DNA of 18,977 nt, from NCBI GenBank assembly GCA_025936205.1, contig JAICTU010000133.1, forward strand, positions 1 to 18,977, written 5' to 3'. The notes beneath the pieces are model-generated. The model ran no database searches and was not told the DNA's origin. It saw only the letters and a program-made list of their open reading frames with translations. The stretch's first letter is position 1, and each line of letters starts with the position of its first letter. Shown one piece after another: positions 7,355 to 14,739 of the stretch. Source of the DNA: Polyangiaceae bacterium (GTDB lineage Bacteria > Myxococcota > Polyangia > Polyangiales > Polyangiaceae). Position numbers and translations under genes: made by a program.

Positions 7355-8587
7355 ATGGCTCACGCTATCAGTCGCCGCCGTTTTTCTGCTGCCCTCGCCA
7401 GCGCTGCCGCCGCGTTGGCGGTGCAGCGCTCGGGCGCGCAATCTCCTCCAGCACGGTTGAAGGTGGGGGTGCTGCTGCCCCGCTCGGGGTTGCAGGGCTT
7501 TGTCGGTCAGTCGTGTCAAAAGGGCGCGGACCTCGCGCCCGGGGTGCTGCGCGAGCTCTCGGGTATCGAGGTCGAGCTGATGAATGCCGACACCGAGAGC
7601 AATGTCGACACCGCACGCACGCGCGCCGAGCGTTTGATCCAGGAGGGGGCGCACGTACTGGTGGGCGCGTTCGACTCGGGACAGACGGCGGCAGTGGCGC
7701 AGGTGGCCGAGCAGCGCGGGGTGCCGCTGGTCATCAACATCGCGGCGGCCCCTCAGATCACGGAGCAGGGCTACAAGTTCGTGTTCCGCAACTTTCAGAC
7801 GGCACCCGAGATCGTCAAGAACGGGCTGAGCCTGATCGGCGATCTGCTGCAGAGCACCGGCGCGCATCCGCAGACGGCCGTGTTCCTGCACGTCAACGAC
7901 ACCTTCGGGCAGGCCATGGCTCAGGGCATCAAGGCCACGCTGCCCAGCCTCACCAACCTGCCCTTCAAGCTGCTCGACACCATCTCTTATGATCCGGCAG
8001 CCAAGGATCTGACCGTGGAGGTGTCGCGAGCCAAAGCCACGAAGGCGGACTTTCTGCTGCTCGTGTGCCGGCTCAACGACGCGATCCTGCTGCGGCGCGA
8101 GATGGTCAAGCAGCGCTGGCAGCCGATGGGCGTGGTGAGCCCAGGGTCGCCCGGCATGTACGAGCAGCAATTTTTGCAGGTGCTGGGCAAACACGCCGAG
8201 CACTGCATCTCCAACGTGCCCTGGTACAATCCCAAGGCCGAGCTGACGCGGCGGGTGGAGCAGGCCTTCCTGCGCCAGAACCCGAAGGATCGGCTGGTGT
8301 TTCACGGTCTGAACGTCGGCTTCACTTTCGAGGCCGTGCTGATCGCCGCCGATGCCTTCCAGCGCGCCAAGAGCGTGGATCCTAAGGTGCTCGCGGACGC
8401 CATCCGGCAGACCAGCATCGAGAGCAGGATGATGCTCGGCGCGCCGATCAAGTTCAACGCCAAGGGTCAGGTGGAAGGCATCGCGTCGGCGTGCGTGCAG
8501 AACCTCAATCAGATCCCCACCGTGGTGTTACCGGCGGCAGCGGCGGAGGCCAAGCCGGTGTTCCCGATGCCAGGCTACAAAGCCTGA
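7355..8587 (+). CDS. Branched-chain-amino-acid-type ABC transporter substrate-binding protein, Tat-exported
   Basis: This is the periplasmic binding component (LivJ/LivK-like, Peripla_BP_6 fold) of the transporter encoded by the next four genes. It has 410 residues from the ATG at 7355, which has GGAGAGG eight bases upstream; a GTG at 7346 is an unlikely alternative. The N-terminus has a twin-arginine signal, ISRRRFSAAL, a hydrophobic Ala-rich stretch and a likely cleavage after SGAQ. The mature part starts LKVGVLLPRSGLQGFVGQS and continues with the family's GAHVLVGAFDSGQTAAVAQV segment. The ligand cannot be read from the sequence; this family takes amino acids, amides, urea or aromatic compounds. 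The 32-bp gap from the preceding gene leaves little room for a separate promoter, so read-through from prfA is possible. Confidence 0.93.
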   Translation: MAHAISRRRFSAALASAAAALAVQRSGAQSPPARLKVGVLLPRSGLQGFVGQSCQKGADLAPGVLRELSGIEVELMNADTESNVDTARTRAERLIQEGAHVLVGAFDSGQTAAVAQVAEQRGVPLVINIAAAPQITEQGYKFVFRNFQTAPEIVKNGLSLIGDLLQSTGAHPQTAVFLHVNDTFGQAMAQGIKATLPSLTNLPFKLLDTISYDPAAKDLTVEVSRAKATKADFLLLVCRLNDAILLRREMVKQRWQPMGVVSPGSPGMYEQQFLQVLGKHAEHCISNVPWYNPKAELTRRVEQAFLRQNPKDRLVFHGLNVGFTFEAVLIAADAFQRAKSVDPKVLADAIRQTSIESRMMLGAPIKFNAKGQVEGIASACVQNLNQIPTVVLPAAAAEAKPVFPMPGYKA

Positions 8588-8615
8588 GCCTGCACGCCCG
8601 AGGCTCGCCCTGCGC

Positions 8616-9485
8616 ATGCCTGCCGAGCTGATCCTGAACGTCGTCGTCTCGGGCGTGCTCACGGGGCTCGTGTATGGCCTGATGGCGCTGGGGCTGTCGG
8701 TGATCTTCGGCGTGGTGCGGGTGGTGAACTTCGCGCACGGCGAGTTGATGACGCTGGCCATGTACGGCGCGGTCAGCGCTTTTCAGCGCTTCGGGCTCGA
8801 TCCGCTGCTGGTCATGCCCCTGCTGGCGCTGGGTTTTTTCGGGTTCGGGTACGTGCTGCAAGCTGCGCTGATCCAGCGCTTCGTCACGCGGCCGGAGCAT
8901 GTGCAGTTCTTGCTGCTGCTGGCGCTGGCGGTGTGCCTGGCCAACGCGCAGCTGATGTGGTTCGGCCCGGACGCGCAGAACGTGGCGGTGGATTACGCGC
9001 TGGATTCGCTGGAGCTCGGACCGCTGCTGGTCGATGTGCCGCGCCTGTACGCGGGCGGGACGGCGCTGTGCGCCAGTCTGGTGATGTTCGCGTTCTTTCG
9101 TTTCACGCGCGCCGGCAAGGCCATCCGCGCTTGCGCCGACAATTACCGCGGCGCTCAGGTCGTGGGCTTGCCCATCCGCCATCTCTACGCGCTGACGTTC
9201 GGGCTCGGCTGCGCCTGCGTGGCGGTCGCGGGCTGCGCGCTCACCCTCCTGGTGGATGTCACGCCCGCGCTCGGTCCTTCGTACACGCTGCTGGGCTTCG
9301 TGATCGTGATCGTGGGCGGCCTCGGCTCGATGGCGGGCGCCCTGCTCGGCGGCCTCGCGATCGGCGTCTCGGAGGCGCTGGCGGGGCTGTTCATCACGCC
9401 CTCCGCCAAGAGCATGGTCAGCTTCGGACTCTTGATCGTGGTGCTGGCGCTGCGCCCGCAGGGGTTGCTCGGGAGGCGCGTATGA
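8616..9485 (+). CDS. livH: Branched-chain-amino-acid-type ABC transporter permease, LivH family
   Basis: This is one of two membrane permeases that form the inner-membrane channel. The 289 residues are mostly hydrophobic, with about eight predicted membrane segments. Family marks include LVYGLMALGLSVIFGVVRVV followed by NFAHGELM near residues 38-45, and the C-terminal GGLGSMAGALLGGLAIG loop that contacts the ATPases. It begins 28 bases after the binding-protein gene, with only a weak GAGG far upstream. Its TGA overlaps the livM ATG in ATGA, which indicates translational coupling. The symbol reflects family membership only; leucine specificity is not shown. Confidence 0.94.
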   Translation: MPAELILNVVVSGVLTGLVYGLMALGLSVIFGVVRVVNFAHGELMTLAMYGAVSAFQRFGLDPLLVMPLLALGFFGFGYVLQAALIQRFVTRPEHVQFLLLLALAVCLANAQLMWFGPDAQNVAVDYALDSLELGPLLVDVPRLYAGGTALCASLVMFAFFRFTRAGKAIRACADNYRGAQVVGLPIRHLYALTFGLGCACVAVAGCALTLLVDVTPALGPSYTLLGFVIVIVGGLGSMAGALLGGLAIGVSEALAGLFITPSAKSMVSFGLLIVVLALRPQGLLGRRV

Positions 9486-10456
9486 AGCGGCCCGCTGCGC
9501 TCGGGCTGGCTACGCTCGCCCTGCTCTACCCGCTCGTCTCGGGCTCGTATGGGCTGTCGCTGGCCACGCTGGTCCTCTATCTGGCAGCGGCCGGGCAAGC
9601 CTGGAATCTGATGATGGGCTTCGCAGGACAGCTCTCGCTCGGCCACGCGCTCTACGTCGGCGTGGGCGCCTATGCCGCCGGCGGGCTGTTTTTTCACTTC
9701 GGCATCGGGCCGTGGCTCGGTGTATGGGTCGCCATCGCTTGCTCGCTGCTCGTGGCGCTCGTGCTGGGGGTGCTGGCGTTTCGCTTCGAAATCTCGGGTG
9801 TGTACTTCGCCCTGCTCACGATCTCCTTCGCCGAGTTCACGCGCGTGGCCTTCGATCACCTCGACTGGGTCGGCGGCCCCGCTGGCATGTTCCTGGAGGT
9901 GTCGCAGCGCGAGCGCTGGGACCTGGCGCGCTTTCGCGGACCGCCGGGCATGTACTACTATGCGGCGCTGGCGCTCGCGACCGGCACGCTGTGGGTGTGC
10001 GCTCGCCTGGCGCGCAGCCGTGCCGGCTACTACTGGCGCGCGATCCGCGAGGATGAGCTCGCGGCGCGCGCGCTCGGCATCGATACGTTCCGCTGGAAGC
10101 TGCTGGCGGTGTTGATCAGCGCAGCGCTGACGGCCGTCTGTGGCGTGTTCCTGGCCTTCTATCAGAACAGCCTCTTTCCCGAGCAGGTGTTCAATATCAG
10201 CCGATCGATCGAGATCCTGCTCGGGCCGGTGATCGGTGGAGTCGGCACGTTGCTCGGGCCGATCGTGGGCAGCCTGGTGCTCACGCTGCTCTCGGACGGC
10301 GTCACCGAGTTGCTGGGTATGCTCGGCTGGGAGCTGCCCGGCACCAAGCAGGTCTTGTACGGCATCTCGTTGCTGCTGGTCGTGGTCTTCTTGCCCCATG
10401 GCATCTGGCCCGCGCTGCAGGGCGCCTGGCAGCGGCGAGGAGCGCGCGCGCGATGA
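9482..10456 (+). CDS. livM: Branched-chain-amino-acid-type ABC transporter permease, LivM family
   Basis: This is the second permease, 324 residues, starting at the ATG at 9482 that overlaps the livH stop by four bases. The frame is open far upstream, but that part is a shadow of livH. Family marks are the AWNLMMGFAGQLSLGHALYV segment, GVYFALLTISFAEFTRVAFD, the cytoplasmic coupling loop SRAGYYWRAIREDELAARAL with GIDTFRWK, and GPVIGGVGTLLGPIVGSLVL near the C-terminus. It overlaps livG by four bases. It should form a heterodimer with LivH in the inner membrane. Confidence 0.94.
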   Translation: MKRPAALGLATLALLYPLVSGSYGLSLATLVLYLAAAGQAWNLMMGFAGQLSLGHALYVGVGAYAAGGLFFHFGIGPWLGVWVAIACSLLVALVLGVLAFRFEISGVYFALLTISFAEFTRVAFDHLDWVGGPAGMFLEVSQRERWDLARFRGPPGMYYYAALALATGTLWVCARLARSRAGYYWRAIREDELAARALGIDTFRWKLLAVLISAALTAVCGVFLAFYQNSLFPEQVFNISRSIEILLGPVIGGVGTLLGPIVGSLVLTLLSDGVTELLGMLGWELPGTKQVLYGISLLLVVVFLPHGIWPALQGAWQRRGARAR

Positions 10457-11196
10457 AGTCGCTGCTCGCGGTGCGGGCGCTGGGCAAGTCGTTCCGTGGC
10501 CTGCGCGCGCTGCACGAGGTCTCGTTTGAGCTCGGAGCGGGCGAGATCCTGGCGGTGATCGGGCCCAACGGCGCGGGCAAGACCACGCTCTTCAACGTGG
10601 TGTGCGGTGTGCATGCGGCCGATGCGGGACAGATCCTGCTGCGCGAACAGCGCATCGACGGTCTGCGCGCGGACCAGGTGTGTGCGCGGGGCATCGGGCG
10701 CACCTTTCAGATCGTGCGGCCCTTCGCGGGCCTCTCGGTGCTGGACAACGTGGTGGTTGGCGCTCTGCGCGGAGAGCGCAACCTGGTGGTCGCGCGCGAA
10801 CGTGCTCGCGCGATCCTCGAGCGGCTCTCGCTGGCAGACAAGCACGATCAGCCCGCCCTCACGTTGACGTTGCCTGAGCGCAAGCGCCTGGAGGTGGCGC
10901 GCGCGCTCGCGACTCGACCTGAGCTGCTGCTGCTCGACGAGGTGATGGCTGGATTGCGGCCGACCGAATGCGATCAATTGGTACGGGTGCTCGCCGACCT
11001 GCAGCGCGAGGCGGGGTTCGCGGTGCTCTTGATCGAACACGTACTGCGCGCGGTGCGCGCGCTGGCCCCGCGCGTGCTGGTGTTGCACCACGGCGAGCTG
11101 ATCGCCGATGGCCCGGCGGAACAGGTGATGCGCGATCCAGCCGTGGTCACGTCTTATCTGGGCGCCTCTTACCTGGATTCCGGGATGGCCCAATGA
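10453..11196 (+). CDS. livG: Branched-chain-amino-acid-type ABC transporter ATPase, LivG family
   Basis: This is one of two ATP-hydrolysing subunits on the cytoplasmic face, 247 residues. Walker A GPNGAGKTT is at 37-45, the Q-loop Gln at 86 (TFQIVRP), Walker B LLLLDE at 158-163 and the switch His at 196 (IEHVLRAV). The ABC signature is not LSGGQ: the corresponding segment reads LTLPERKRLEVARAL (from about 138). DEVMAGL replaces the usual DEPxxGL. This combination occurs in a recognised branch of LivG-like ATPases and need not mean loss of activity, because the paired LivF carries a normal LSGGE. ATGA overlaps join it to livM and livF. Confidence 0.94.
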   Translation: MKSLLAVRALGKSFRGLRALHEVSFELGAGEILAVIGPNGAGKTTLFNVVCGVHAADAGQILLREQRIDGLRADQVCARGIGRTFQIVRPFAGLSVLDNVVVGALRGERNLVVARERARAILERLSLADKHDQPALTLTLPERKRLEVARALATRPELLLLDEVMAGLRPTECDQLVRVLADLQREAGFAVLLIEHVLRAVRALAPRVLVLHHGELIADGPAEQVMRDPAVVTSYLGASYLDSGMAQ

Positions 11197-11918
11197 AGAG
11201 CCAGCACGCGCTGCAGGTCGAGGGGCTCGATCTCTTCTATGGCGATGCGCGGGCCCTCTCGGAGGTCTCGCTGGAGATCGGCCCGGGCGAGATCGTGGCT
11301 CTGGTCGGCGCGAACGGCGCGGGCAAGTCGTCTTTGATCCGCAGCATCGCCGGCATGGAGCGGCCCCGCGCCGGTGAGATCCGCTTCGGCAGCACACGCA
11401 TCACTGGCTGGGACTCGCACCGGGTCTGTGAGCTGGGCATCGCTCACGTCGCGGAAGGGCGCCAGGTATTCCCGAGCCTGAGCGTGCTCGACAATCTTCA
11501 ACTCGGCGCCTTCCTGAAGCGCGCGCGCAAGGCGGCGCCGGCAGCGCTGGAGCAGGTGTTTGCGCTGTTCCCGCGGCTCGCCGAGCGGCGCGGGCAGCTC
11601 GCCGGCAGCCTGTCGGGCGGCGAACAGCAGATGCTCGCCATCGGCCGGGCGTGGATGGCTCAGCCGGAGTTGATCCTGCTCGACGAGCCTTCGCTGGGCC
11701 TCGCGCCGCGCGCGGTCAGCGAGGTCTTCGAGGCCATCGTCGAGCTGCACCGGCGCGGCGTGAGCTTGCTCTTGGTGGAGCAGAATGTAGCCGCTTCACT
11801 GCGCATCGCAGCAAGAGCTTATGTGCTGGAAAACGGGCGCATCGTGCTTTCGGGCAGTGGCAGTGAATTGCTCGAAGATTCGCGCGTGCAGTCGGCGTAC
11901 CTGGGCGGGCCAGCGTGA
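11193..11918 (+). CDS. livF: Branched-chain-amino-acid-type ABC transporter ATPase, LivF family
   Basis: This is the second ATPase of the transporter, 241 residues, starting at the ATG at 11193 that overlaps the livG stop. Walker A GANGAGKSS is at 39-47. The LivF-typical HVAEGRQVFPSLSVLDNL is near 85-102, the signature LSGGEQQ at 140-146 and Walker B with D-loop ILLDEPSLGLAP at 161-172. VEQN stands at the switch position, where LivF proteins normally have Gln in place of His. It is the last gene of the operon; a 193-bp gap follows. Confidence 0.95.
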   Translation: MKSQHALQVEGLDLFYGDARALSEVSLEIGPGEIVALVGANGAGKSSLIRSIAGMERPRAGEIRFGSTRITGWDSHRVCELGIAHVAEGRQVFPSLSVLDNLQLGAFLKRARKAAPAALEQVFALFPRLAERRGQLAGSLSGGEQQMLAIGRAWMAQPELILLDEPSLGLAPRAVSEVFEAIVELHRRGVSLLLVEQNVAASLRIAARAYVLENGRIVLSGSGSELLEDSRVQSAYLGGPA

Positions 11919-11943
11919 CGTTTGGGTGAGCGTAACGTTGGGG
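11913..11943 (+). repeat. Imperfect 14-bp direct repeat at the end of livF
   Basis: GCGTGACGTTTGGG (11913-11926) and GCGTAACGTTGGGG (11930-11943) match at 12 of 14 positions with a 17-bp period. The first copy includes the livF stop codon. A weak 5-bp hairpin TGGGG/CCCCA (11939-11955) partly overlaps the second copy. It could be a weak transcription end or a binding site; there is no T-tract. Confidence 0.3.
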
Positions 11944-12044
11944 CCACGGTCCCCAGGGCATCCGTACAATGGAGCTGCAGAGTTGCGCCTCACTGGATAC
12001 TCTGGCGCGCAGACAGTACGCGTTTCATAAAGGCGTCTCGCGAG

Positions 12045-12068
12045 TGTCTTCTCGACTGTCTTGTCGAC
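12045..12068 (+). repeat. Tandem 12-bp repeat upstream of the Aat gene
   Basis: TGTCTTCTCGAC (12045-12056) is followed directly by TGTCTTGTCGAC (12057-12068), with one mismatch. It lies about 45 bp before the GTG start at 12112, within the likely promoter or leader. Its function is unknown. Confidence 0.4.
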
Positions 12069-12111
12069 TTCGGGGGGATGACACACAGAGCGAGCCAACA
12101 GGGAGAGCTTC

Positions 12112-13017
12112 GTGGAAAGAGAGAGCTGGGCCAAGACTGTAGACCAGCTGCGCAAGGGCCAGGCGCGGCTGCTCGAGCTGAGCCAGCGCGGCCTCGGCCG
12201 TGTGCAGCGCGGGTTGGGGCGCGCCAGCACGCTGCTGCCGCCCACGCCGCTCGGCGCACTGTGCGGCGTGTTCGACAGCTTGCCGCTCACCTCCGAGAAC
12301 GTGCTGCTGGGCTACGCGCAGGGCATCTACGCCATGGACTTCGATGGCAAGGTGCGTTGGCACTGCCCGCCCGAGCGCTTCATCATCTATCTGAAGGAGC
12401 TGCGCATTTCGTCCAACATGAAGCGCGAGCTCAAGCGCGCGAACTACACGGTCACGTTCGATCGCGCGCCGCGCGAGGTGCTGGATGAATGCGCCGCCGA
12501 GCGCGGCAACGGAGAGGGCACCTGGCTCAGCGATCGCATGAAGCAGATCTACCTGGAGCTGTTCGAGATGGGTGCCATGCACACGGTCGAGGCCTGGCAA
12601 GACGGCGTGCTGGTCGGAGGTAGCTTCGGCGTCAGCATCGGTCGCGTCTGGACCTCCGAGAGCATGTTTCATCGAGCCCCACACGCCGGCAAGGTGCAGT
12701 TCGCCGCGGCCGCGGCTCACCTGGTCGAGCGCGGCTTCGAGATCGTCGATGGGCAGCAGTACTCGGATCACTTCGCGCGCTTCGGCGCCAGAGACGTGCC
12801 CATCGCGGAGTACCGGGCCGCGCTGGCGCGCGGGCTGGCCAGCCCAGCCCAGTTCCATCCGGGCGGCGTGCGCCCAGCGCTCGGCGCACCGAGCCCGGAG
12901 GAGACTCCTGCCTCGACGAAACCCGCGCAGCCCGCCGGCAACGCAAAGAACGGCAACGGAAAGAAGCAGCCCCGCGAGCAATCGGGCGGCCCCAAGAACC
13001 GCGCTCCGCTGGTCTAG
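12112..13017 (+). CDS. aat: Leucyl/phenylalanyl-tRNA-protein transferase (Aat) family protein
   Basis: Aat transfers Leu or Phe from charged tRNA to proteins with N-terminal Arg or Lys, marking them for ClpS/ClpAP degradation. The GTG start at 12112 has a strong GGGAGAG five bases upstream and gives 301 residues. The conserved core lies at about 50-240: LLGYAQGIYAMDF, NYTVTFDRAPREVLDECA, GTWLS near 136-140, HTVEAW, LVGGSFGVSIG, SESMFHR near 182-188, KVQFAAAAAHLV and VDGQQYSDHFARFGA near 212-226. The Glu of ESMF and the Asp and Gln of DGQ match residues important in the E. coli enzyme. Two features are unusual: an extra N-terminal helical segment of about 45 residues, and a low-complexity Pro/Ala/Lys/Asn tail from about residue 250. 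The usual WWSPDPR is altered to RWHCPPER, so substrate range could differ. No clpS or clpA is adjacent. Confidence 0.86.
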   Translation: MERESWAKTVDQLRKGQARLLELSQRGLGRVQRGLGRASTLLPPTPLGALCGVFDSLPLTSENVLLGYAQGIYAMDFDGKVRWHCPPERFIIYLKELRISSNMKRELKRANYTVTFDRAPREVLDECAAERGNGEGTWLSDRMKQIYLELFEMGAMHTVEAWQDGVLVGGSFGVSIGRVWTSESMFHRAPHAGKVQFAAAAAHLVERGFEIVDGQQYSDHFARFGARDVPIAEYRAALARGLASPAQFHPGGVRPALGAPSPEETPASTKPAQPAGNAKNGNGKKQPREQSGGPKNRAPLV

Positions 13018-13065
13018 CTCGCTGGCTCTGGATCTTGGCCTGGCGCACCGGTAGGAAGCCAGGCC

Positions 13066-14202
13066 ATGCACGATCGACGCCGGTTCCTGGAAGGTGTGTT
13101 GGGGGTGGGGGCGGCCAGCTGGGCCGCGGGGTTATTGGGGAGCGAGAGGCTCGCCTCGGCGCAGCCCGCGCCGCAGGGCGCGGCCCCGGCGGCCTCAGGA
13201 AAAAAGCTCGGCTATGCCCTGGTCGGGCTGGGCAGCTTGTCCGAGCACCAGATTGCTCCGGCGCTCAGCAAGACCAAGTTCTGCAAGCTGACCGGGCTCG
13301 TCAGCGGTCACCCCGATAAGGCCAAGGCCTGGGCGCAGAAGTACGGAGTGCCCGAGAGCAACATCTACGACTACCAGAACTTCGATCGCATCAAGGACAA
13401 CCCCGACGTCGACATCGTGTACATCGTGCTGCCCAACAGCATGCACGCGGAGTACACGATCCGCGCGGCCAAGGCCGGCAAGCACGTGCTGTGCGAGAAG
13501 CCGATGGCCATCTCCGTGAAGGAGTGCGACGCGATGATCGCCGCCTGCAAGGCAGCGCAGCGGCAGCTCGCCATCGGTTACCGGCTCCACTTCGAGCCGT
13601 ACAACCTGGAGATGGTGCGAATGGCGCGCGAGAAGACCTACGGCGCCATCAAGGTGATCGAGGCCGCCGCCGGCTTTCCGATCGGCGATCCCAGCCAGTG
13701 GCGCCTGAACAAAGCGCTGGCCGGCGGCGGCTCGCTGATGGACATCGGCATCTACGCGCTGCAGGCGGCACGCTACATCGCGGGCGAAGAACCCGTTTCC
13801 GTTTCAGCGCAGAGCTCCATCACCGACCCGGTGAAGTTCAAGCCGGGCGTGGAAGAGTCGGTGCTCTTCACGCTCAGGTTCCCGAGCGGTATCCTCGCCA
13901 ACTGCTCCAGCAGCTACGGCACGGGCCTGAACCGGTGGCGCGCCAGCTGCGAGCGCGGCTGGTTCGAGCTGCAGCCGGCGCTCAACTACGAAGGGATTCG
14001 CGGTCGACGCTGGTCGCAGAGCGGGCCGCAGGAGTTCACCCAGCCGGTCGTGGACCACTTCCAGGCCGAGATGGACGCCTTCGCGAGCTGCATCCTGGAG
14101 GGCAAGCCCACGACCGTGCCCGGTGAAGAAGGGCGCCGGGACCTGCGCATCATGATGGCGATCTACGAATCGGCGGCATCCGGCAAGACGATCAAGCTGT
14201 AG
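13066..14202 (+). CDS. Gfo/Idh/MocA-family oxidoreductase with Tat signal (glucose-fructose oxidoreductase-like)
   Basis: This is an NAD(P)-dependent sugar or polyol oxidoreductase of 378 residues. AGGAAG lies seven bases before the ATG. The N-terminus DRRRFLEGVLGVG is a twin-arginine signal with likely cleavage after ASAQ, so it is probably exported with its bound cofactor, as is the Zymomonas glucose-fructose oxidoreductase. The Rossmann motif ALVGLGSLSEHQ is near 51-62, the catalytic-site Lys lies in EKPM at 144-147, and the C-terminal domain has GGGSLMDIGIYALQAARY near 220-237, also as in that enzyme. The real substrate is unknown. It stands alone, 48 bp after the Aat gene, with no sugar-pathway neighbour. 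Confidence 0.93.
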   Translation: MHDRRRFLEGVLGVGAASWAAGLLGSERLASAQPAPQGAAPAASGKKLGYALVGLGSLSEHQIAPALSKTKFCKLTGLVSGHPDKAKAWAQKYGVPESNIYDYQNFDRIKDNPDVDIVYIVLPNSMHAEYTIRAAKAGKHVLCEKPMAISVKECDAMIAACKAAQRQLAIGYRLHFEPYNLEMVRMAREKTYGAIKVIEAAAGFPIGDPSQWRLNKALAGGGSLMDIGIYALQAARYIAGEEPVSVSAQSSITDPVKFKPGVEESVLFTLRFPSGILANCSSSYGTGLNRWRASCERGWFELQPALNYEGIRGRRWSQSGPQEFTQPVVDHFQAEMDAFASCILEGKPTTVPGEEGRRDLRIMMAIYESAASGKTIKL

Positions 14203-14225
14203 GCGGACGTCAGCAGGAATGGTTA

Positions 14226-14254
14226 AGGGGTTCGAGGTGAAAACCAGGACCCCT
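14226..14254 (+). terminator. Hairpin with GAAA tetraloop after the Gfo/Idh gene
   Basis: AGGGGT (14226-14231) pairs with ACCCCT (14249-14254). Inside these, GGT (14236-14238) and ACC (14243-14245) close a GAAA tetraloop, leaving a small internal loop. It sits 23 bp after the stop at 14202. There is no T-tract, so it may be a factor-dependent end, an RNA-stabilising 3' hairpin, or chance. Confidence 0.35.
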
Positions 14255-14303
14255 GCACTGCTGGCTGGAGCGCAGCGGTGGCATGCTCCCCGCAGGCTGG
14301 CGA

Positions 14304-14316
14304 GCTAGACTAGCGC
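14304..14316 (+). promoter_or_regulatory. Palindrome with -10-like TAGACT directly before the 14317 start
   Basis: GCTAGACTAGC (14304-14314) is a perfect 11-bp palindrome two bases before the ATG at 14317. It contains TAGACT (14306-14311), five bases from the ATG, the spacing expected of a leaderless transcript. There is no Shine-Dalgarno. It is a candidate promoter or operator only. Confidence 0.35.
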
Positions 14317-14739
14317 ATGCGACGATCAGCTCGGCCGTCTCTTCCGCTGCTGCTGGCGGCGGGTCTGTTGCTGGTAAATCAGGCGCCCGCGCGCGGCCCG
14401 GCTCCTCGCCGCCCTACTGCTGTCGGTCCTGCGAGAGAGGGCACGGCGTTGGTGAAAGTGGCAGATGCGCCAGCGTCGAACGACAGCTACGAAGTGGGGC
14501 CGAGTTGTGTGCCCGCCTGGGTGGTTGATGCCTCTGGCATTCGGCGCCTGCCGGACCGCTGCGGCACCACTGAGCCGAGTCCGGCGCCGGTCGCGCTGCC
14601 GCCGGGCGTGCGACTGGCCCCCCTGCCCGCACCGACCGCCGCTCCAGCACCGCCTGCGCCCGCGGCTGCCACACCTGCCCGAGCTCCAAATTTGCGAAAG
14701 CGCGCCGCTACGCTGCCAGCCAGCGTGCGAGCACGCTGA
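14317..14739 (+). CDS. Small secreted Pro/Ala-rich hypothetical protein
   Basis: This is a 140-residue protein of unknown family. The N-terminus MRRSARPSLPLLLAAGLLLV is a good Sec signal with likely cleavage after QAPA. A short ordered part follows, containing SYEVGPSCVPAWVVDASGIR and ending LPDRC, whose two cysteines could pair in the periplasm. The rest is Pro/Ala-rich and likely disordered, ending in a basic tail. The 3' end overlaps the converging phosphotransferase gene by 32 bp. The signal peptide and the compact Cys segment argue for a real gene; low complexity and the overlap argue for caution. Confidence 0.6.
   Translation: MRRSARPSLPLLLAAGLLLVNQAPARGPAPRRPTAVGPAREGTALVKVADAPASNDSYEVGPSCVPAWVVDASGIRRLPDRCGTTEPSPAPVALPPGVRLAPLPAPTAAPAPPAPAAATPARAPNLRKRAATLPASVRAR

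Noticed and set aside
9185..11397. Minus-strand frames of 404 and 411 codons across livM and livG/livF
   Set aside because: They give His/Arg/Gln-rich proteins with no recognisable domain, opposite well-conserved transporter genes. They are typical high-GC antisense frames.
14228..14237. GGTTCGA-like sequence resembling a tRNA T-loop
   Set aside because: No acceptor, D or anticodon stem can be drawn around it; the local pairing is the GAAA hairpin instead.
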